DNA of 64,000 nucleotides from Chitinophaga sp. (GTDB taxonomy: Bacteria; Bacteroidota; Bacteroidia; Chitinophagales; Chitinophagaceae): assembly GCF_019236475.1 (NCBI RefSeq), contig NZ_JAFAIX010000003.1, positions 310,001-374,000 on the forward strand, in the 5' to 3' direction. Positions 1 through 8,616 of this stretch are shown here, piece by piece. The notes beneath the pieces were generated by a model. The model was not told where the DNA came from, made no database searches, and saw only the letters and a program-made list of their open reading frames with translations. The position numbers and the translations under genes were made by a program. Numbering within the stretch: the first letter of the stretch is position 1; every line of letters begins with the position of its first letter.

Positions 1-122
1 TGGGCGCGCAATAAACTCACCGGTATTAGGCATAGGCAGATCAGGAAGAGTATTTTCAGTTTACGCGGTAAGTGCACGATGGTTTTAGTGTTAATGACAG
101 TAAGCAGGTTATGGTGCTTCAT
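1..122 (-). CDS. Secreted protein, N-terminal fragment cut by window edge
   Basis: An open frame starts with ATG at 122 and runs off the left edge, 40 codons without a stop. The N-terminus is basic, followed by a hydrophobic stretch (about residues 24-38, LFLICLCLIPVSLL) ending in RA, which looks like a Sec signal peptide. The function cannot be told from this fragment. It diverges from the gene at 208. A TATATTTG sequence matching the Bacteroidota -7 box TAnnTTTG lies only 2 bp before the ATG, so either the message has almost no leader or that match is chance. Confidence 0.5.
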   Translation of the reverse strand, partial: MKHHNLLTVINTKTIVHLPRKLKILFLICLCLIPVSLLRA

Positions 123-207
123 GCAAATATATAAATCTGCGCCACACTTTATAGCAATTTTGTAATTTTCTTCCCGCTTAACAGATTGGAAATAAATATT
201 ATAACTT

Positions 208-1338
208 ATGTCAAATTTCAGACACGGTGGCTATCCCCATCTCCCTAATTCTCTGCAGTGGCGCATTATGCGGCTCCTTTCTCCTATCAAATTACTTCTA
301 CTGCCATTCCTATTGCTCCTTGCTTTTCTAGGGAAAGCCCAACAGCAATATAATGTAAAAATCCTTTGCGAGAAGCCTCCCATGAAGAGTATCCGCGGAT
401 TGCAAGCCGTGAACGACAAGGTGGTATGGGTTTCAGGAACCGGCGGAATGGTAGGCCGCACTACCAATGGCGGGCAAGACTGGCAGTGGTTTCATATAGC
501 TGATAGCTGCGATTTCCGCTCCATCCATGCGTTCGACAGCCTGAAGGCCGTAGTCGTGAGTATCGCATCTCCCGCACTTATCTATCTCACCCTCGATGGC
601 GGTAAACACTGGGAAAATGTCTACCATAACAGTGAAAAAGACATCTTCTTTGACGGGCTCATCTTCTTCAATGCCCAACAAGGCATGGCCATCGGCGATC
701 CTTTAAAAGACAGTGCCGGTGTGGCAAGATTTACCATTCTCCGCACACTCAACGGTGGCAGGTCTTGGACAATGGCCCCTACTTCCTCTTTACCTGCTGC
801 CAGCGATGGAGAGGCCATCTTTGCCGCTAGCAATAGCAGTCTGATTACATTACCTTCCAACAAAGCACTGTTCGTTACAGGTGGTAAGGTATCCCGTCTG
901 TTTACCTACAACAACTCTTCTCAGCAAGCAGGAATTGATAATCACTGGAGCGTATACCCGTTACCGTTATTACAGGGTAAAAGCAGCACTGGCGCATTTT
1001 CCGTGGCATTCATCGATGCATCCAATGGCATCATTGTGGGCGGTGATTATATGAATGATCAACTGACGGATAAAAACTGTTTCCTTACCCGCGATGGTGG
1101 CAAAACCTGGACAGCCCCAGCGATGCCGCCTGCAGGCTATAAATCTGCCGTTACCTGGATAGACAACCGTACGCTGCTATGCACTGGCACCAGTGGCACT
1201 GAGATTTCTACCGATGGTGGTCAATCCTGGAAACAGATTTCCACTGGTTATCATACCGCTGTAAAAGCACGCAAAGGGAAAAAAGTATACTTAGCAGGAA
1301 AACAGATTGCAGTAGTGGAGAAAGCAGCGGGAAAATGA
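208..1338 (+). CDS. Secreted YCF48/BNR-repeat beta-propeller protein
   Basis: 376 residues containing repeated Asp-box-like and YCF48-like segments: TTNGGQDW near residue 85, TLDGGKHWE near 130, TLNGGRSW near 185, TRDGGKTWT near 295 and STDGGQSWK near 337. This spacing suggests a beta-propeller of the photosystem II stability / sialidase-like fold, common in secreted Bacteroidota proteins annotated as oxidoreductases. A hydrophobic signal sequence follows Met21 (MRLLSPIK..., ending GKAQ), so translation could start at 268. I kept 208 because its upstream is AT-rich, as is usual for starts here, while the bases before 268 are GC-rich. The molecular role is unknown; cell-envelope or extracellular location is inferred from the signal. 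Confidence 0.8.
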   Translation: MSNFRHGGYPHLPNSLQWRIMRLLSPIKLLLLPFLLLLAFLGKAQQQYNVKILCEKPPMKSIRGLQAVNDKVVWVSGTGGMVGRTTNGGQDWQWFHIADSCDFRSIHAFDSLKAVVVSIASPALIYLTLDGGKHWENVYHNSEKDIFFDGLIFFNAQQGMAIGDPLKDSAGVARFTILRTLNGGRSWTMAPTSSLPAASDGEAIFAASNSSLITLPSNKALFVTGGKVSRLFTYNNSSQQAGIDNHWSVYPLPLLQGKSSTGAFSVAFIDASNGIIVGGDYMNDQLTDKNCFLTRDGGKTWTAPAMPPAGYKSAVTWIDNRTLLCTGTSGTEISTDGGQSWKQISTGYHTAVKARKGKKVYLAGKQIAVVEKAAGK

Positions 1339-1577
1339 ACCGTCCGCTAATCAAAAAGGTGCTCCTGGAAAGGCGCACCGCTGGAATAGGTTAAAGCAAA
1401 AAGTACATTTATTGCTGGTAAGTTAATAAGATATTTAGTCATTTTATATACTTTTTTGCCAACAGGATATATTTCATCGTAAACGTAATAATATACAACT
1501 CCAACGCAGAAATGGAGAATTCCCAGAATTTTTTATAATTTACCCCCGGGCATTACCCGGTCACTGAAATAGAGATT

Positions 1578-3971
1578 ATGCAAGTCGAAACCTCATCCAG
1601 CAAGTATTCTGCGAAACACTACCCGGATACTATCCGGTCATGGAAAAAAGAAGGCAACTACTTTTCATTCTATACTTCAGAAACCATCCTGGAAGTAAGG
1701 GTGATTTCTGATAAAATTATTCGCTTCAGATATGCCTCAGACGGCACTTTTCAACGCGATTTCTCTTACGCTACCAGCGATACATTGGAAGAATCTCCTA
1801 TCGATTTTGGCATCAAGGAATGGGAAGAAAATTTTGAAATTTATACCAACTGCATCAAAGTATTGATTGCCAGAGATAATCTGCGCGTCACGATTACCGA
1901 CCTCACAGGTAAAGTCATCAATGAGGACGAAATGGGCTTTCACTGGCAGCATTATTTGCAGAAAGGCGGAAAAATTGTTTACTGCAGTAAACTGATCCAT
2001 GAAGGAGAAGTATTCTACGGCCTCGGAGATAAACCAACAGAACTGAATCTTCGCGGAAAGCGGCTGGAAAATTATGGTACAGATGCTTATGGATTTCAGA
2101 AAGATACGGATCCGCTGTACCGCAATATTCCCTTCTATTACGGCCTACATGCGGGTATCGGATATGGCATCTTCTTCGATAATACCTTCCGTACTATCTT
2201 CGATTTCGGAAAAGAAAGAGAAGATGTTTGCAGCTTCTGGGCCAGAGGCGGTGAAATGAATTACTACTTTATTTACGGTCCGGACCTCATGGAAGTGGCC
2301 GAACAATATACCCGCATTACCGGTACGCCGGAACTGCCTCCTATCTGGACTTTAGGCTATCACCAATGCCGTTGGAGCTACTACCCAGAAAAGAAAGTCC
2401 GCGATATCGCAGCAGAATTCCGGAAACGCCAGATCCCTTGCGATGTGATCTACCTGGATATCGACTATATGGATGGGTTCCGCTGCTTTACTTGGAACAA
2501 GGAATACTTTCCTGACCCAGTAGGGATGATCAGAGATCTAGCAGCAGAGGGCTTTAAAGTGGTGGTGATCATTGATCCAGGAATTAAAGTAGACCAAGAT
2601 TATAGTATCTACCAAGAAGGCATCAAAAATAATTACTTCTGTAAACGCGCCGATGGCGCCCTGATGGAAGGGGATGTATGGCCCGGTAAATGCGTATTCC
2701 CTGATTTCACAAACCCAGAAGTACGCGATTGGTGGGCAGGACTCTTCAAAGGACTGGCGGAAGTCGGTGTTCGCGGCGTCTGGAACGATATGAACGAACC
2801 CGCCGTTTTTGAAATGGGCACCTTCCCTGAAGATGTGCGCCATGACTACGATGGCGAAGAAGTAAGTCATCGTAAAGCGCATAATATCTACGGTCACTTG
2901 ATGAGTAAAGCTACTTCCGCAGGACTTAAACGCTACCTGATGCCGAACCGTCCGTTTGTCATCACCCGTTCCTGTTATGCGGGTGCACAACGCTGGTCTT
3001 CCGTTTGGACGGGCGATAACGTTTCCAGTTGGGAGCACTTGTGGCTGGCTGCAGTACAGTGTCAGCGACTATCAGTATCCGGCATTTCCTTTACTGGCAG
3101 CGACATCGGTGGCTTTATCGGAGAACCAGACGGAGAGTTATATACCCGCTGGATTCAGCTCGCGTCTTTCCATCCCCTAATGCGTACCCATAGCGCCAGC
3201 AATGAAACTGGCTTCAACCAAGAGCCTTGGAGCTTTGGAGAAGAGTATGAAGCAGTAGTGAAGAAGTTCATTTCCCTGCGTTATCAGCTCCTCCCTTATT
3301 TCTACACAACTTTCTGGCAATATGCACAACATGGTACGCCTATGATCCGTCCGCTGGCCTTCGTAGCGCAGCATGAGGAGGAAACATTGGATTGCAGCCA
3401 TGAGTTTATGTTCGGTGATTCCCTGCTCATCAGCCATGTCAATGAAGCCGGTATGAAGGAAAAGGATGTATATCTTCCTAAAGGCAAATGGTACAACTAC
3501 TGGACAGATCAGGTATCTACGGGAGGTCAGCATGTAACAGTACCTACCCCGTTGGAAGAAATGCCACTGTTTGTGAAGGCAGGCGCTATAATACCGTTCT
3601 ACCCAGTGATGCAATACACCGGCGAACAAAAGCTGGAAGAAATGATCCTGGAAGCCTATTATGCGGACACCATCACCAAGAGTACGCTCTATGAGGATGC
3701 CGGCGATCATTATGGCTATAAAAATGGCCAGTATAATGTGATCCGCTTCAAGCAGCAATCCTCCGCCAACCAGTTCTGGCTGAAGAAACAATACTATGTG
3801 AATTATGAAACATCGTATACCCGTTTCCGTATTAAAGTACATGGATTACCGTTTACGCCAGTGCAGATTTTGGGAGACGGCCAGGCCATCGGGTCATTCA
3901 CTGTACACCCAGAAACGAAAGTATTGGAATTTGTTGCGGATAAAGGCATTGAGGAAATTATTATAAAATAA
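1578..3971 (+). CDS. Glycoside hydrolase family 31 alpha-glucosidase
   Basis: 797 residues, full length for GH31. An N-terminal beta-sandwich (about 1-240) precedes the TIM barrel. The catalytic nucleophile motif WNDMNE puts the Asp at residue 404, and WTGDN places the likely acid/base Asp at 480. PLMRTHS and a C-terminal beta domain with a 'DAGDHYGYKNG' segment complete the fold. It should release glucose from alpha-linked oligosaccharides or starch fragments. No signal peptide is visible, so a cytoplasmic role is likely, in keeping with the glycogen branching enzyme nearby. A small CCGGG/CCCGG inverted repeat lies at about 1546-1560 just before the start. A weak hairpin after the stop (about 3970-4004) may be its terminator. 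Confidence 0.95.
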   Translation: MQVETSSSKYSAKHYPDTIRSWKKEGNYFSFYTSETILEVRVISDKIIRFRYASDGTFQRDFSYATSDTLEESPIDFGIKEWEENFEIYTNCIKVLIARDNLRVTITDLTGKVINEDEMGFHWQHYLQKGGKIVYCSKLIHEGEVFYGLGDKPTELNLRGKRLENYGTDAYGFQKDTDPLYRNIPFYYGLHAGIGYGIFFDNTFRTIFDFGKEREDVCSFWARGGEMNYYFIYGPDLMEVAEQYTRITGTPELPPIWTLGYHQCRWSYYPEKKVRDIAAEFRKRQIPCDVIYLDIDYMDGFRCFTWNKEYFPDPVGMIRDLAAEGFKVVVIIDPGIKVDQDYSIYQEGIKNNYFCKRADGALMEGDVWPGKCVFPDFTNPEVRDWWAGLFKGLAEVGVRGVWNDMNEPAVFEMGTFPEDVRHDYDGEEVSHRKAHNIYGHLMSKATSAGLKRYLMPNRPFVITRSCYAGAQRWSSVWTGDNVSSWEHLWLAAVQCQRLSVSGISFTGSDIGGFIGEPDGELYTRWIQLASFHPLMRTHSASNETGFNQEPWSFGEEYEAVVKKFISLRYQLLPYFYTTFWQYAQHGTPMIRPLAFVAQHEEETLDCSHEFMFGDSLLISHVNEAGMKEKDVYLPKGKWYNYWTDQVSTGGQHVTVPTPLEEMPLFVKAGAIIPFYPVMQYTGEQKLEEMILEAYYADTITKSTLYEDAGDHYGYKNGQYNVIRFKQQSSANQFWLKKQYYVNYETSYTRFRIKVHGLPFTPVQILGDGQAIGSFTVHPETKVLEFVADKGIEEIIIK

Positions 3972-4224
3972 AAGGCACCATAGATAGATATCTGGCGTGC
4001 TTTGTCCTAACCTATGCCAACTTTAGTTGCGCAAATGTAAAAGGACAAAACATCACCACAAAATGAACAGACCTGAAATGCCAGGAATGAACAAAATGAA
4101 TAACATCAACAGTTATTTTGTGGTTATCTCTAATTAAAAACCAATACTACAAAGGCTTTCATTGAAAAAATCCTTTTTGCAATTGGTGGTGGCAGCCAAA
4201 CTATTTACTGGCCGAGTGAATCGG
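3972..4224. other. Intergenic region, no convincing gene
   Basis: The 3' side of the GH31 gene. It holds a CAACTTTAGTTG palindrome near 4019 and a 24-codon ATG frame on the plus strand (4062-4136) rich in Met, Asn and Pro, with nothing to support translation. A short GCCGA/TCGGC hairpin (4211-4225) abuts the large palindrome that follows. I see no RNA gene here. Confidence 0.4.
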
Positions 4225-4264
4225 CAAAAGCAAAAGCCCTCCATATGGAGGGCTTTTGCTTTTG
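4225..4264 (-). terminator. Perfect 40-bp palindrome, intrinsic terminator
   Basis: Two 20-base arms are exact reverse complements with no spacer (centre CCATATGG). The GC-rich core GCCCTCC/GGAGGGC is flanked by A-rich and T-rich ends, so it can terminate in either direction. It starts 36 bp beyond the stop of the small minus-strand gene at 4300-4455 and is most simply that gene's terminator. GH31, 254 bp away on the other strand, could also use it. Confidence 0.75.
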
Positions 4265-4299
4265 ATGAATTGTATATGTTTATTGCTTGGAGACGTATA

Positions 4300-4455
4300 T
4301 CAATAATAAATAGACAGGAAACATATAGACATCAGGGCACAGAATATCAAAAAGACAAATACTGCCCTGAATAATATTTCCATTTTGTCTGTGACAACTT
4401 CGTACTGATTAGTGTCTGAATTGCGTTCAACGTGATTTAAACTCAGGCTTTTCAT
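4300..4455 (-). CDS. Small single-pass membrane protein, 51 aa
   Basis: ATG at 4455, stop TGA at 4300. The product has a polar N-terminal half (about residues 1-28, MKSLSLNHVERNSDTNQYEV then VTDKMEIL) and one hydrophobic helix (about 29-50) containing FVFLIFCALMSICFLSI. This arrangement of soluble head and C-terminal anchor, the ATG start and a strong terminator 36 bp after the stop argue that it is a real gene rather than a chance frame. I do not recognise a family. It has its own intergenic space on both sides, so it is probably a single-gene transcript. A regulatory peptide, a toxin-like peptide or a membrane-complex subunit are all possible; none is supported by sequence. Confidence 0.5.
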   Translation of the reverse strand: MKSLSLNHVERNSDTNQYEVVTDKMEILFRAVFVFLIFCALMSICFLSIYY

Positions 4456-4559
4456 ACAAACAAATTAAATAGGATTATAAGATAAAGAAATACTAGATGC
4501 GTATTTCAAGGGTCACATTACAGTTATCATCCATCTAAAATGAAAGTACAATAAAAAAA

Positions 4560-4614
4560 GCTAAAATGGACAAATCTTTTTGTTCATTTTGTCTTTTTAG
4601 CTGTTCATTTTAGC
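4560..4614 (-). terminator. Terminator of the MORN-like gene
   Basis: GCTAAAATGGAC (4560-4571) pairs with GTTCATTTTAGC (4603-4614) with one weak position. On the minus strand the stem is followed by seven U. It begins 1 bp after the stop of the gene at 4616. Confidence 0.65.
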
Positions 4615-4615
4615 C

Positions 4616-5251
4616 CTAGTGCTTCTTCCTGCCGGAACCCATACTCTCATGGGGCAAATGCGTCGGCGCAGCTTTAGGAGCTACTGGTGTAGGGATGGAA
4701 TCTGTCTCCCCCATCTCTGCTGCCGAAACCTGCTCTCCCATTCGGTAATATTCCTTTACCATATGGCCCGTTTCTTCATCATACACCTTCCACAGGCCTT
4801 GTCTTACGGAATTACCTTCCCGCACAATTTCCACTGGCTTTTCTACGCCGGATTGTAAATCGACTACCATAATGGTATCCTTCTGGCCAGGAATTTCTGT
4901 GGATACATACAGGCCTTCTGCACTCTTCTTCCCATCATTGAAAAAATATTTGCAATAACCATTCAGTACATTATTCTTATAGGTTTCTTCCGCAATCAGG
5001 TAGCCTGCAGCGGTGGTTTTTTTCCAGATACCTTCCTTACGGTCATTCTTGTAATTGCCTTCCCAAGTATATCCAGGCTCGCCCCGCAGCTCCCCAACAT
5101 CTTCCATCCATAAACCCTGTTTCCGGCCTTTTTCATCCCGCTGGTTATGTTTGGGTACTTTGTACTGCAATTGTTCCTGGGCCATCCCCAGCAAAACAAC
5201 ACATTGAAACAGGCATAGTAACAGTAACTGACGCATAATAAAGTTTTTCAC
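4616..5251 (-). CDS. Secreted MORN-like repeat protein (YwqK-type)
   Basis: 211 residues. A signal peptide (about 1-24, LLLLCLFQCVVLLGMAQ) leads into three or four MORN_2-like units: GLWMEDVG, WEGNYKNDRKEGIWKK, YKNNVLNGYCKYFF and RQGLWKVYDEETG. Such repeats are annotated in databases as YwqK-family antitoxin-like or MORN-repeat proteins and are frequent, poorly characterised exported proteins in Bacteroidota. The C-terminal tail is Pro-, His- and Ser-rich. No toxin gene is adjacent, so the antitoxin label should not be taken literally. It stands alone between terminators on both sides. Confidence 0.75.
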   Translation of the reverse strand: MKNFIMRQLLLLCLFQCVVLLGMAQEQLQYKVPKHNQRDEKGRKQGLWMEDVGELRGEPGYTWEGNYKNDRKEGIWKKTTAAGYLIAEETYKNNVLNGYCKYFFNDGKKSAEGLYVSTEIPGQKDTIMVVDLQSGVEKPVEIVREGNSVRQGLWKVYDEETGHMVKEYYRMGEQVSAAEMGETDSIPTPVAPKAAPTHLPHESMGSGRKKH

Positions 5252-5285
5252 AAGTTAGAGAAAAAATACATATATAAACAATAAG

Positions 5286-5370
5286 AAGGGCTGACTAAAA
5301 AGCCAGTTATTCAGTATAACGCAATCAGGAGTAAATTGATTGCACCGAATCGACTTTTTGGTCAGCCCTT
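5286..5370. terminator. Long-loop bidirectional terminator hairpin
   Basis: AAGGGCTGACTAAAAAG (5286-5302) pairs with CTTTTTGGTCAGCCCTT (5354-5370), 17 bp with one wobble, around a loop of about 50 nt. It is 21 bp beyond the stop of the DUF4382 gene. The loop is unusually long for an intrinsic terminator. Confidence 0.55.
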
Positions 5371-5391
5371 GCTATAACTTATGATACCAAC

Positions 5392-6288
5392 CTATTTCTT
5401 GCTGAGCTTAATATCGCCCAGATTGGTTTCTTTACCAGCGTTGATAGTTACATTGCTGATAGTAGTATCCTTGTAGGTGGCTACAGGGTTAATAAACACA
5501 TTCCAGTTACCTGGTTTCAGACCACGCACCTTGAAGAAGCCATCTCCCCATGGCAGTGCATACAGTGTATCTTTATTACTGTTGTACACAGACACTACAG
5601 GATATGCGTCCTTAGGCGTAATTTGACCGTATACACCTCCCATTTTCAGGATAGTGAATACATTGATGAACGGAGACAGGAAGAACTTACCATCTCTCGT
5701 TTTGATGATAGAACGTTGTACATCAAAGTCGAGCCACAGACGCATGTTATCACTAGACAGTTGATCCCATTCTGTGTGTCTTACACGTACAATGATTTTG
5801 CTTTGTCCAGTCTGAGACGTTACCGGATAAGTTATACCGTTCTTTACTAAAGAGTTCTGACTGCCAATAGTGATACGAATTCTTTCCATCGTACCTTTTC
5901 TGATGTTACCGCCAGCCAGCAGGGTGTCGGTACCATTGCGCAGTGTTAACAAATCGTAAACGCCTGCTTTGATTGGCAATGAATCCCAAACTTGGCAACT
6001 GTCTTTCTTTTTGCCCAGTTGGTCGTCCCAACCGCAACGGTCTTTATCGTTCCAGTCGTCATTGTCAATATTTCCGCAGGTGTCTACCAGTACCTCTACT
6101 TTCCTGATATCCAGTAAGATTTGATCAAAAAATCCTGGATCATCTGCAAGGTAAAGGGCCACTTTTTGTTGATTCGCCGGGATTGGCTGATTCGATACGG
6201 AACTATCTTTGTTGCAAGCACTAAATAATGCTGCCCCTGCAATAATTACCGCAACAAACAATCCGGCATTACGGAGAGAATTCTTCAT
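5392..6288 (-). CDS. DUF4382-domain lipoprotein
   Basis: 298 residues. The N-terminal signal ends in a lipobox (ALFSAC, Cys25), so it should be a lipid-anchored envelope protein. Residues about 40-190 match the DUF4382 pattern: KVALYLADDPGFFDQILLDI, then a 'KAGVYDLLTLRNG' segment and an 'RIRITIG' strand. The C-terminal part (about 210-298) looks like a carboxypeptidase-regulatory or prealbumin-like beta domain (VYGQITPKDAYPVVSVYN, FKVRGLKPGNWNVF). DUF4382 proteins are secreted beta-sandwich proteins of unknown function. A Cys/Asp-rich insertion (DTCGNIDNDDWNDKDRCGWD) near residue 70 could bind a metal or form a disulfide; that is inference. Confidence 0.85.
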   Translation of the reverse strand: MKNSLRNAGLFVAVIIAGAALFSACNKDSSVSNQPIPANQQKVALYLADDPGFFDQILLDIRKVEVLVDTCGNIDNDDWNDKDRCGWDDQLGKKKDSCQVWDSLPIKAGVYDLLTLRNGTDTLLAGGNIRKGTMERIRITIGSQNSLVKNGITYPVTSQTGQSKIIVRVRHTEWDQLSSDNMRLWLDFDVQRSIIKTRDGKFFLSPFINVFTILKMGGVYGQITPKDAYPVVSVYNSNKDTLYALPWGDGFFKVRGLKPGNWNVFINPVATYKDTTISNVTINAGKETNLGDIKLSKK

Positions 6289-6494
6289 AAATAACTGGTT
6301 TTAAAATCAATAAAGAAATTATGGATGCAAAAGTTTGGTTGAAAAATCATCTTTTGGCAATGGCTCATCAACGGATTATTACAATTCTAAAAACGCAAGA
6401 CAATCACCCCTTATTGCAATAATTTGCGAGCCCCGTTTTTAACGTTTTATTATAGATGCCTAAAAGTTATCGGAGTTTAAAACAACCCAAAAAA

Positions 6495-6524
6495 AATCGG
6501 GCTGCTCCATGGAACAGCCCGATT
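6495..6524 (-). terminator. glgB terminator
   Basis: AATCGGGCTG and CAGCCCGATT form a perfect 10-bp stem with a 10-nt loop, followed by a U run on the minus strand. It lies 21 bp beyond the glgB stop. Confidence 0.85.
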
Positions 6525-6545
6525 AATATATAATTCCTCCTTTTT

Positions 6546-8489
6546 TTATTTTGGAGGATAATATTGGAAGATGGCAGCCCCTAACGGCGGCAACCTTAAT
6601 GTCAACGTATAGTCTCTACCGTTATAAACCTGCTTGGTACTCGGCTGCTCCAAAGTATTCACTACGCCACTGCCAAAATACTGCGGTTCATCACTGTTCA
6701 AGACCTCCTTCCAAGTACCAGCCATCGGCACACCTACCAGGTATTGCTCTCTTGGAATCGGTGTCATATTCAATGCTACCAGCACTTGATCCTCCGGTTT
6801 CACTCCTTTCCGCAAATAAACCAACACACAATTATCATAATCATTCACTGTAATCCATTCGAATCCGGCTCCTTCAAATTGCTGTTCATATAAAGCTGGC
6901 GTACTCGTATATAAATGATTCAATGCTTTTACATACTTCTTCAATGCCTCATGAGGCCTGAATTTGAGGAGATGCCAGTCCAACTCCGATTTATAATTCC
7001 ACTCTGATGTTTGTCCAAACTCATCCCCCATAAATAACAACTTCGTTCCGGGATGCGTAAACATATAAGTATACATCAATCGCAGATTGGCAAATTTCTG
7101 CCATTCATCTCCAGGCATTTTATAGAGCATAGGAGATTTTCCGTGTACTACTTCATCATGACTGAAAGGTAACATGAAGTTCTCGCTGAAAGCGTACACC
7201 AAGCTAAACGTCAAATCATTCTGATACCATTTCCGATGAACAGGATCTTTATGGAAATAGTCCAACGTATCATTCATCCATCCCATCATCCATTTCATGC
7301 CAAATCCGAGTCCGCCTAAAAAGGTAGGCCGTGATACGCCATAGAAAGAAGTGGATTCCTCTGCAATTGTCTGTACATCCGGATATAGTGCATACACGGT
7401 TTCATTCAGCTTCTTCACAAAACTGATGGCTTCCAGGTTTTCATTGCCACCATATTCATTTGGCTCCCAAGTGCCTCTATCCCGACTATAATCCAAATGT
7501 ATCATGGAGGCTACAGCATCTACGCGGAGGCCATCGGCATGGTATTTATCCAACCAATAAATAGCATTGCTCAATAAAAAAGACCGTACTTCACTACGGC
7601 CATAGTTAAATATATAACTGTTCCAATCTGGATGATAACCCTTACGCATATCCGCATACTCGTAAGTATGAGAACCATCAAAACGGAATAACCCATGGGC
7701 ATCATATGGGAAGTGGGAAGGTACCCAATCCAGGATGACGCCTATCCCTTCTTGGTGGAAGGCATCTATCATTTCCATGAATTCCTGCGGTGTGCCATAA
7801 CGGGAGGTGGGGGCATAATAACCAGTGATCTGGTATCCCCAGGAACCATCAAATGGATGTTCCATCACCGGCATCAGCTCCACATGGGTAAAGCCCATAT
7901 CCTTCACGTAAGGCAGCAGCATTCGGGTAATCTCGCCGTAGGAATAATATTTTTCTTCATCGGTAGGATCCGGCCGACGCCAGGAACCCATATGTAATTC
8001 GTATACGCTGATGGGCTTTTTCAGGGAATTATGATCCTTCCGTTTCTCCATCCAGGATTTATCTTTCCATTTATAATCCAGTGGATGTACAATGGAAGCG
8101 GTTTTTGGCCGTACTTCCCAATGGTTAGCGTAGGGATCTCCTTTATATAGTTCTTCCCCACTGTTGGAACGTATAAAATATTTATACAAGTTTCCGGCGG
8201 CTACATCGGGAATAAAACCTTCCCAAATGCCGGAACTATCCCAACGGGGCAATAAGGTATGACTGTATTTGTCCCAGGCATTGAAATCGCTCATCACAGC
8301 TACATAGGCTGCATCAGGCGCCCAAACGGCGAAATAGGTACCTGGGATACCATCACAGGTGGTGGGGTGTGCACCAAATTTTTCGTATAGCCGGTAGTGT
8401 GAGCCTGCTTGAAACAGGGCAATATCGGCAGTGGTGAAAAGGGAAAAGGGTATAACGGACTGTTTAACGCTATAGGAATCTCCGGTCAT
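6546..8489 (-). CDS. glgB: 1,4-alpha-glucan branching enzyme (GH13)
   Basis: Forms alpha-1,6 branches in glycogen. 647 residues: a CBM48 early-set domain (about 35-140, FAVWAPDAAYVAVMSDFNAWD), the GH13 barrel and a C-terminal beta domain. The nucleophile Asp is residue 324 in GLRVDAVASM and the acid/base Glu is 377 in TIAEES, the same 53-residue spacing as in E. coli GlgB. It is about 80 residues shorter than E. coli GlgB because the extra N1 domain is missing, a usual form in Bacteroidota. It stands as a single gene with its own terminator; no glgA, glgC or glgP is in the window. Confidence 0.95.
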   Translation of the reverse strand: MTGDSYSVKQSVIPFSLFTTADIALFQAGSHYRLYEKFGAHPTTCDGIPGTYFAVWAPDAAYVAVMSDFNAWDKYSHTLLPRWDSSGIWEGFIPDVAAGNLYKYFIRSNSGEELYKGDPYANHWEVRPKTASIVHPLDYKWKDKSWMEKRKDHNSLKKPISVYELHMGSWRRPDPTDEEKYYSYGEITRMLLPYVKDMGFTHVELMPVMEHPFDGSWGYQITGYYAPTSRYGTPQEFMEMIDAFHQEGIGVILDWVPSHFPYDAHGLFRFDGSHTYEYADMRKGYHPDWNSYIFNYGRSEVRSFLLSNAIYWLDKYHADGLRVDAVASMIHLDYSRDRGTWEPNEYGGNENLEAISFVKKLNETVYALYPDVQTIAEESTSFYGVSRPTFLGGLGFGMKWMMGWMNDTLDYFHKDPVHRKWYQNDLTFSLVYAFSENFMLPFSHDEVVHGKSPMLYKMPGDEWQKFANLRLMYTYMFTHPGTKLLFMGDEFGQTSEWNYKSELDWHLLKFRPHEALKKYVKALNHLYTSTPALYEQQFEGAGFEWITVNDYDNCVLVYLRKGVKPEDQVLVALNMTPIPREQYLVGVPMAGTWKEVLNSDEPQYFGSGVVNTLEQPSTKQVYNGRDYTLTLRLPPLGAAIFQYYPPK

Positions 8490-8571
8490 AGCACTACGTG
8501 GTTGATGATTATCAGGATTAACAAGATAGTTTAATTTTCAAAGCAAAAAAAAGAATTTCAGTAGGAAGAAA

Positions 8572-8596
8572 AAAGGCGCCCATGGAGAGCGCCTTT
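8572..8596 (-). terminator. DEAD-box helicase gene terminator
   Basis: AAAGGCGC (8572-8579) pairs with GCGCCTTT (8589-8596), followed by a U-rich run on the minus strand, 20 bp beyond the helicase stop. Confidence 0.75.
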
Positions 8597-8616
8597 AATA
8601 CTTATGCTAAAATAAA

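Noticed and set aside
4162..4374. 70-codon frame on the plus strand, non-ATG start
   Set aside because: It reads straight through the perfect palindrome at 4225-4264 and is antisense to the better 51-aa candidate.
4616..5251. Antitoxin of a toxin-antitoxin pair
   Set aside because: The YwqK name is a database label; the protein has a signal peptide and no toxin gene is adjacent.
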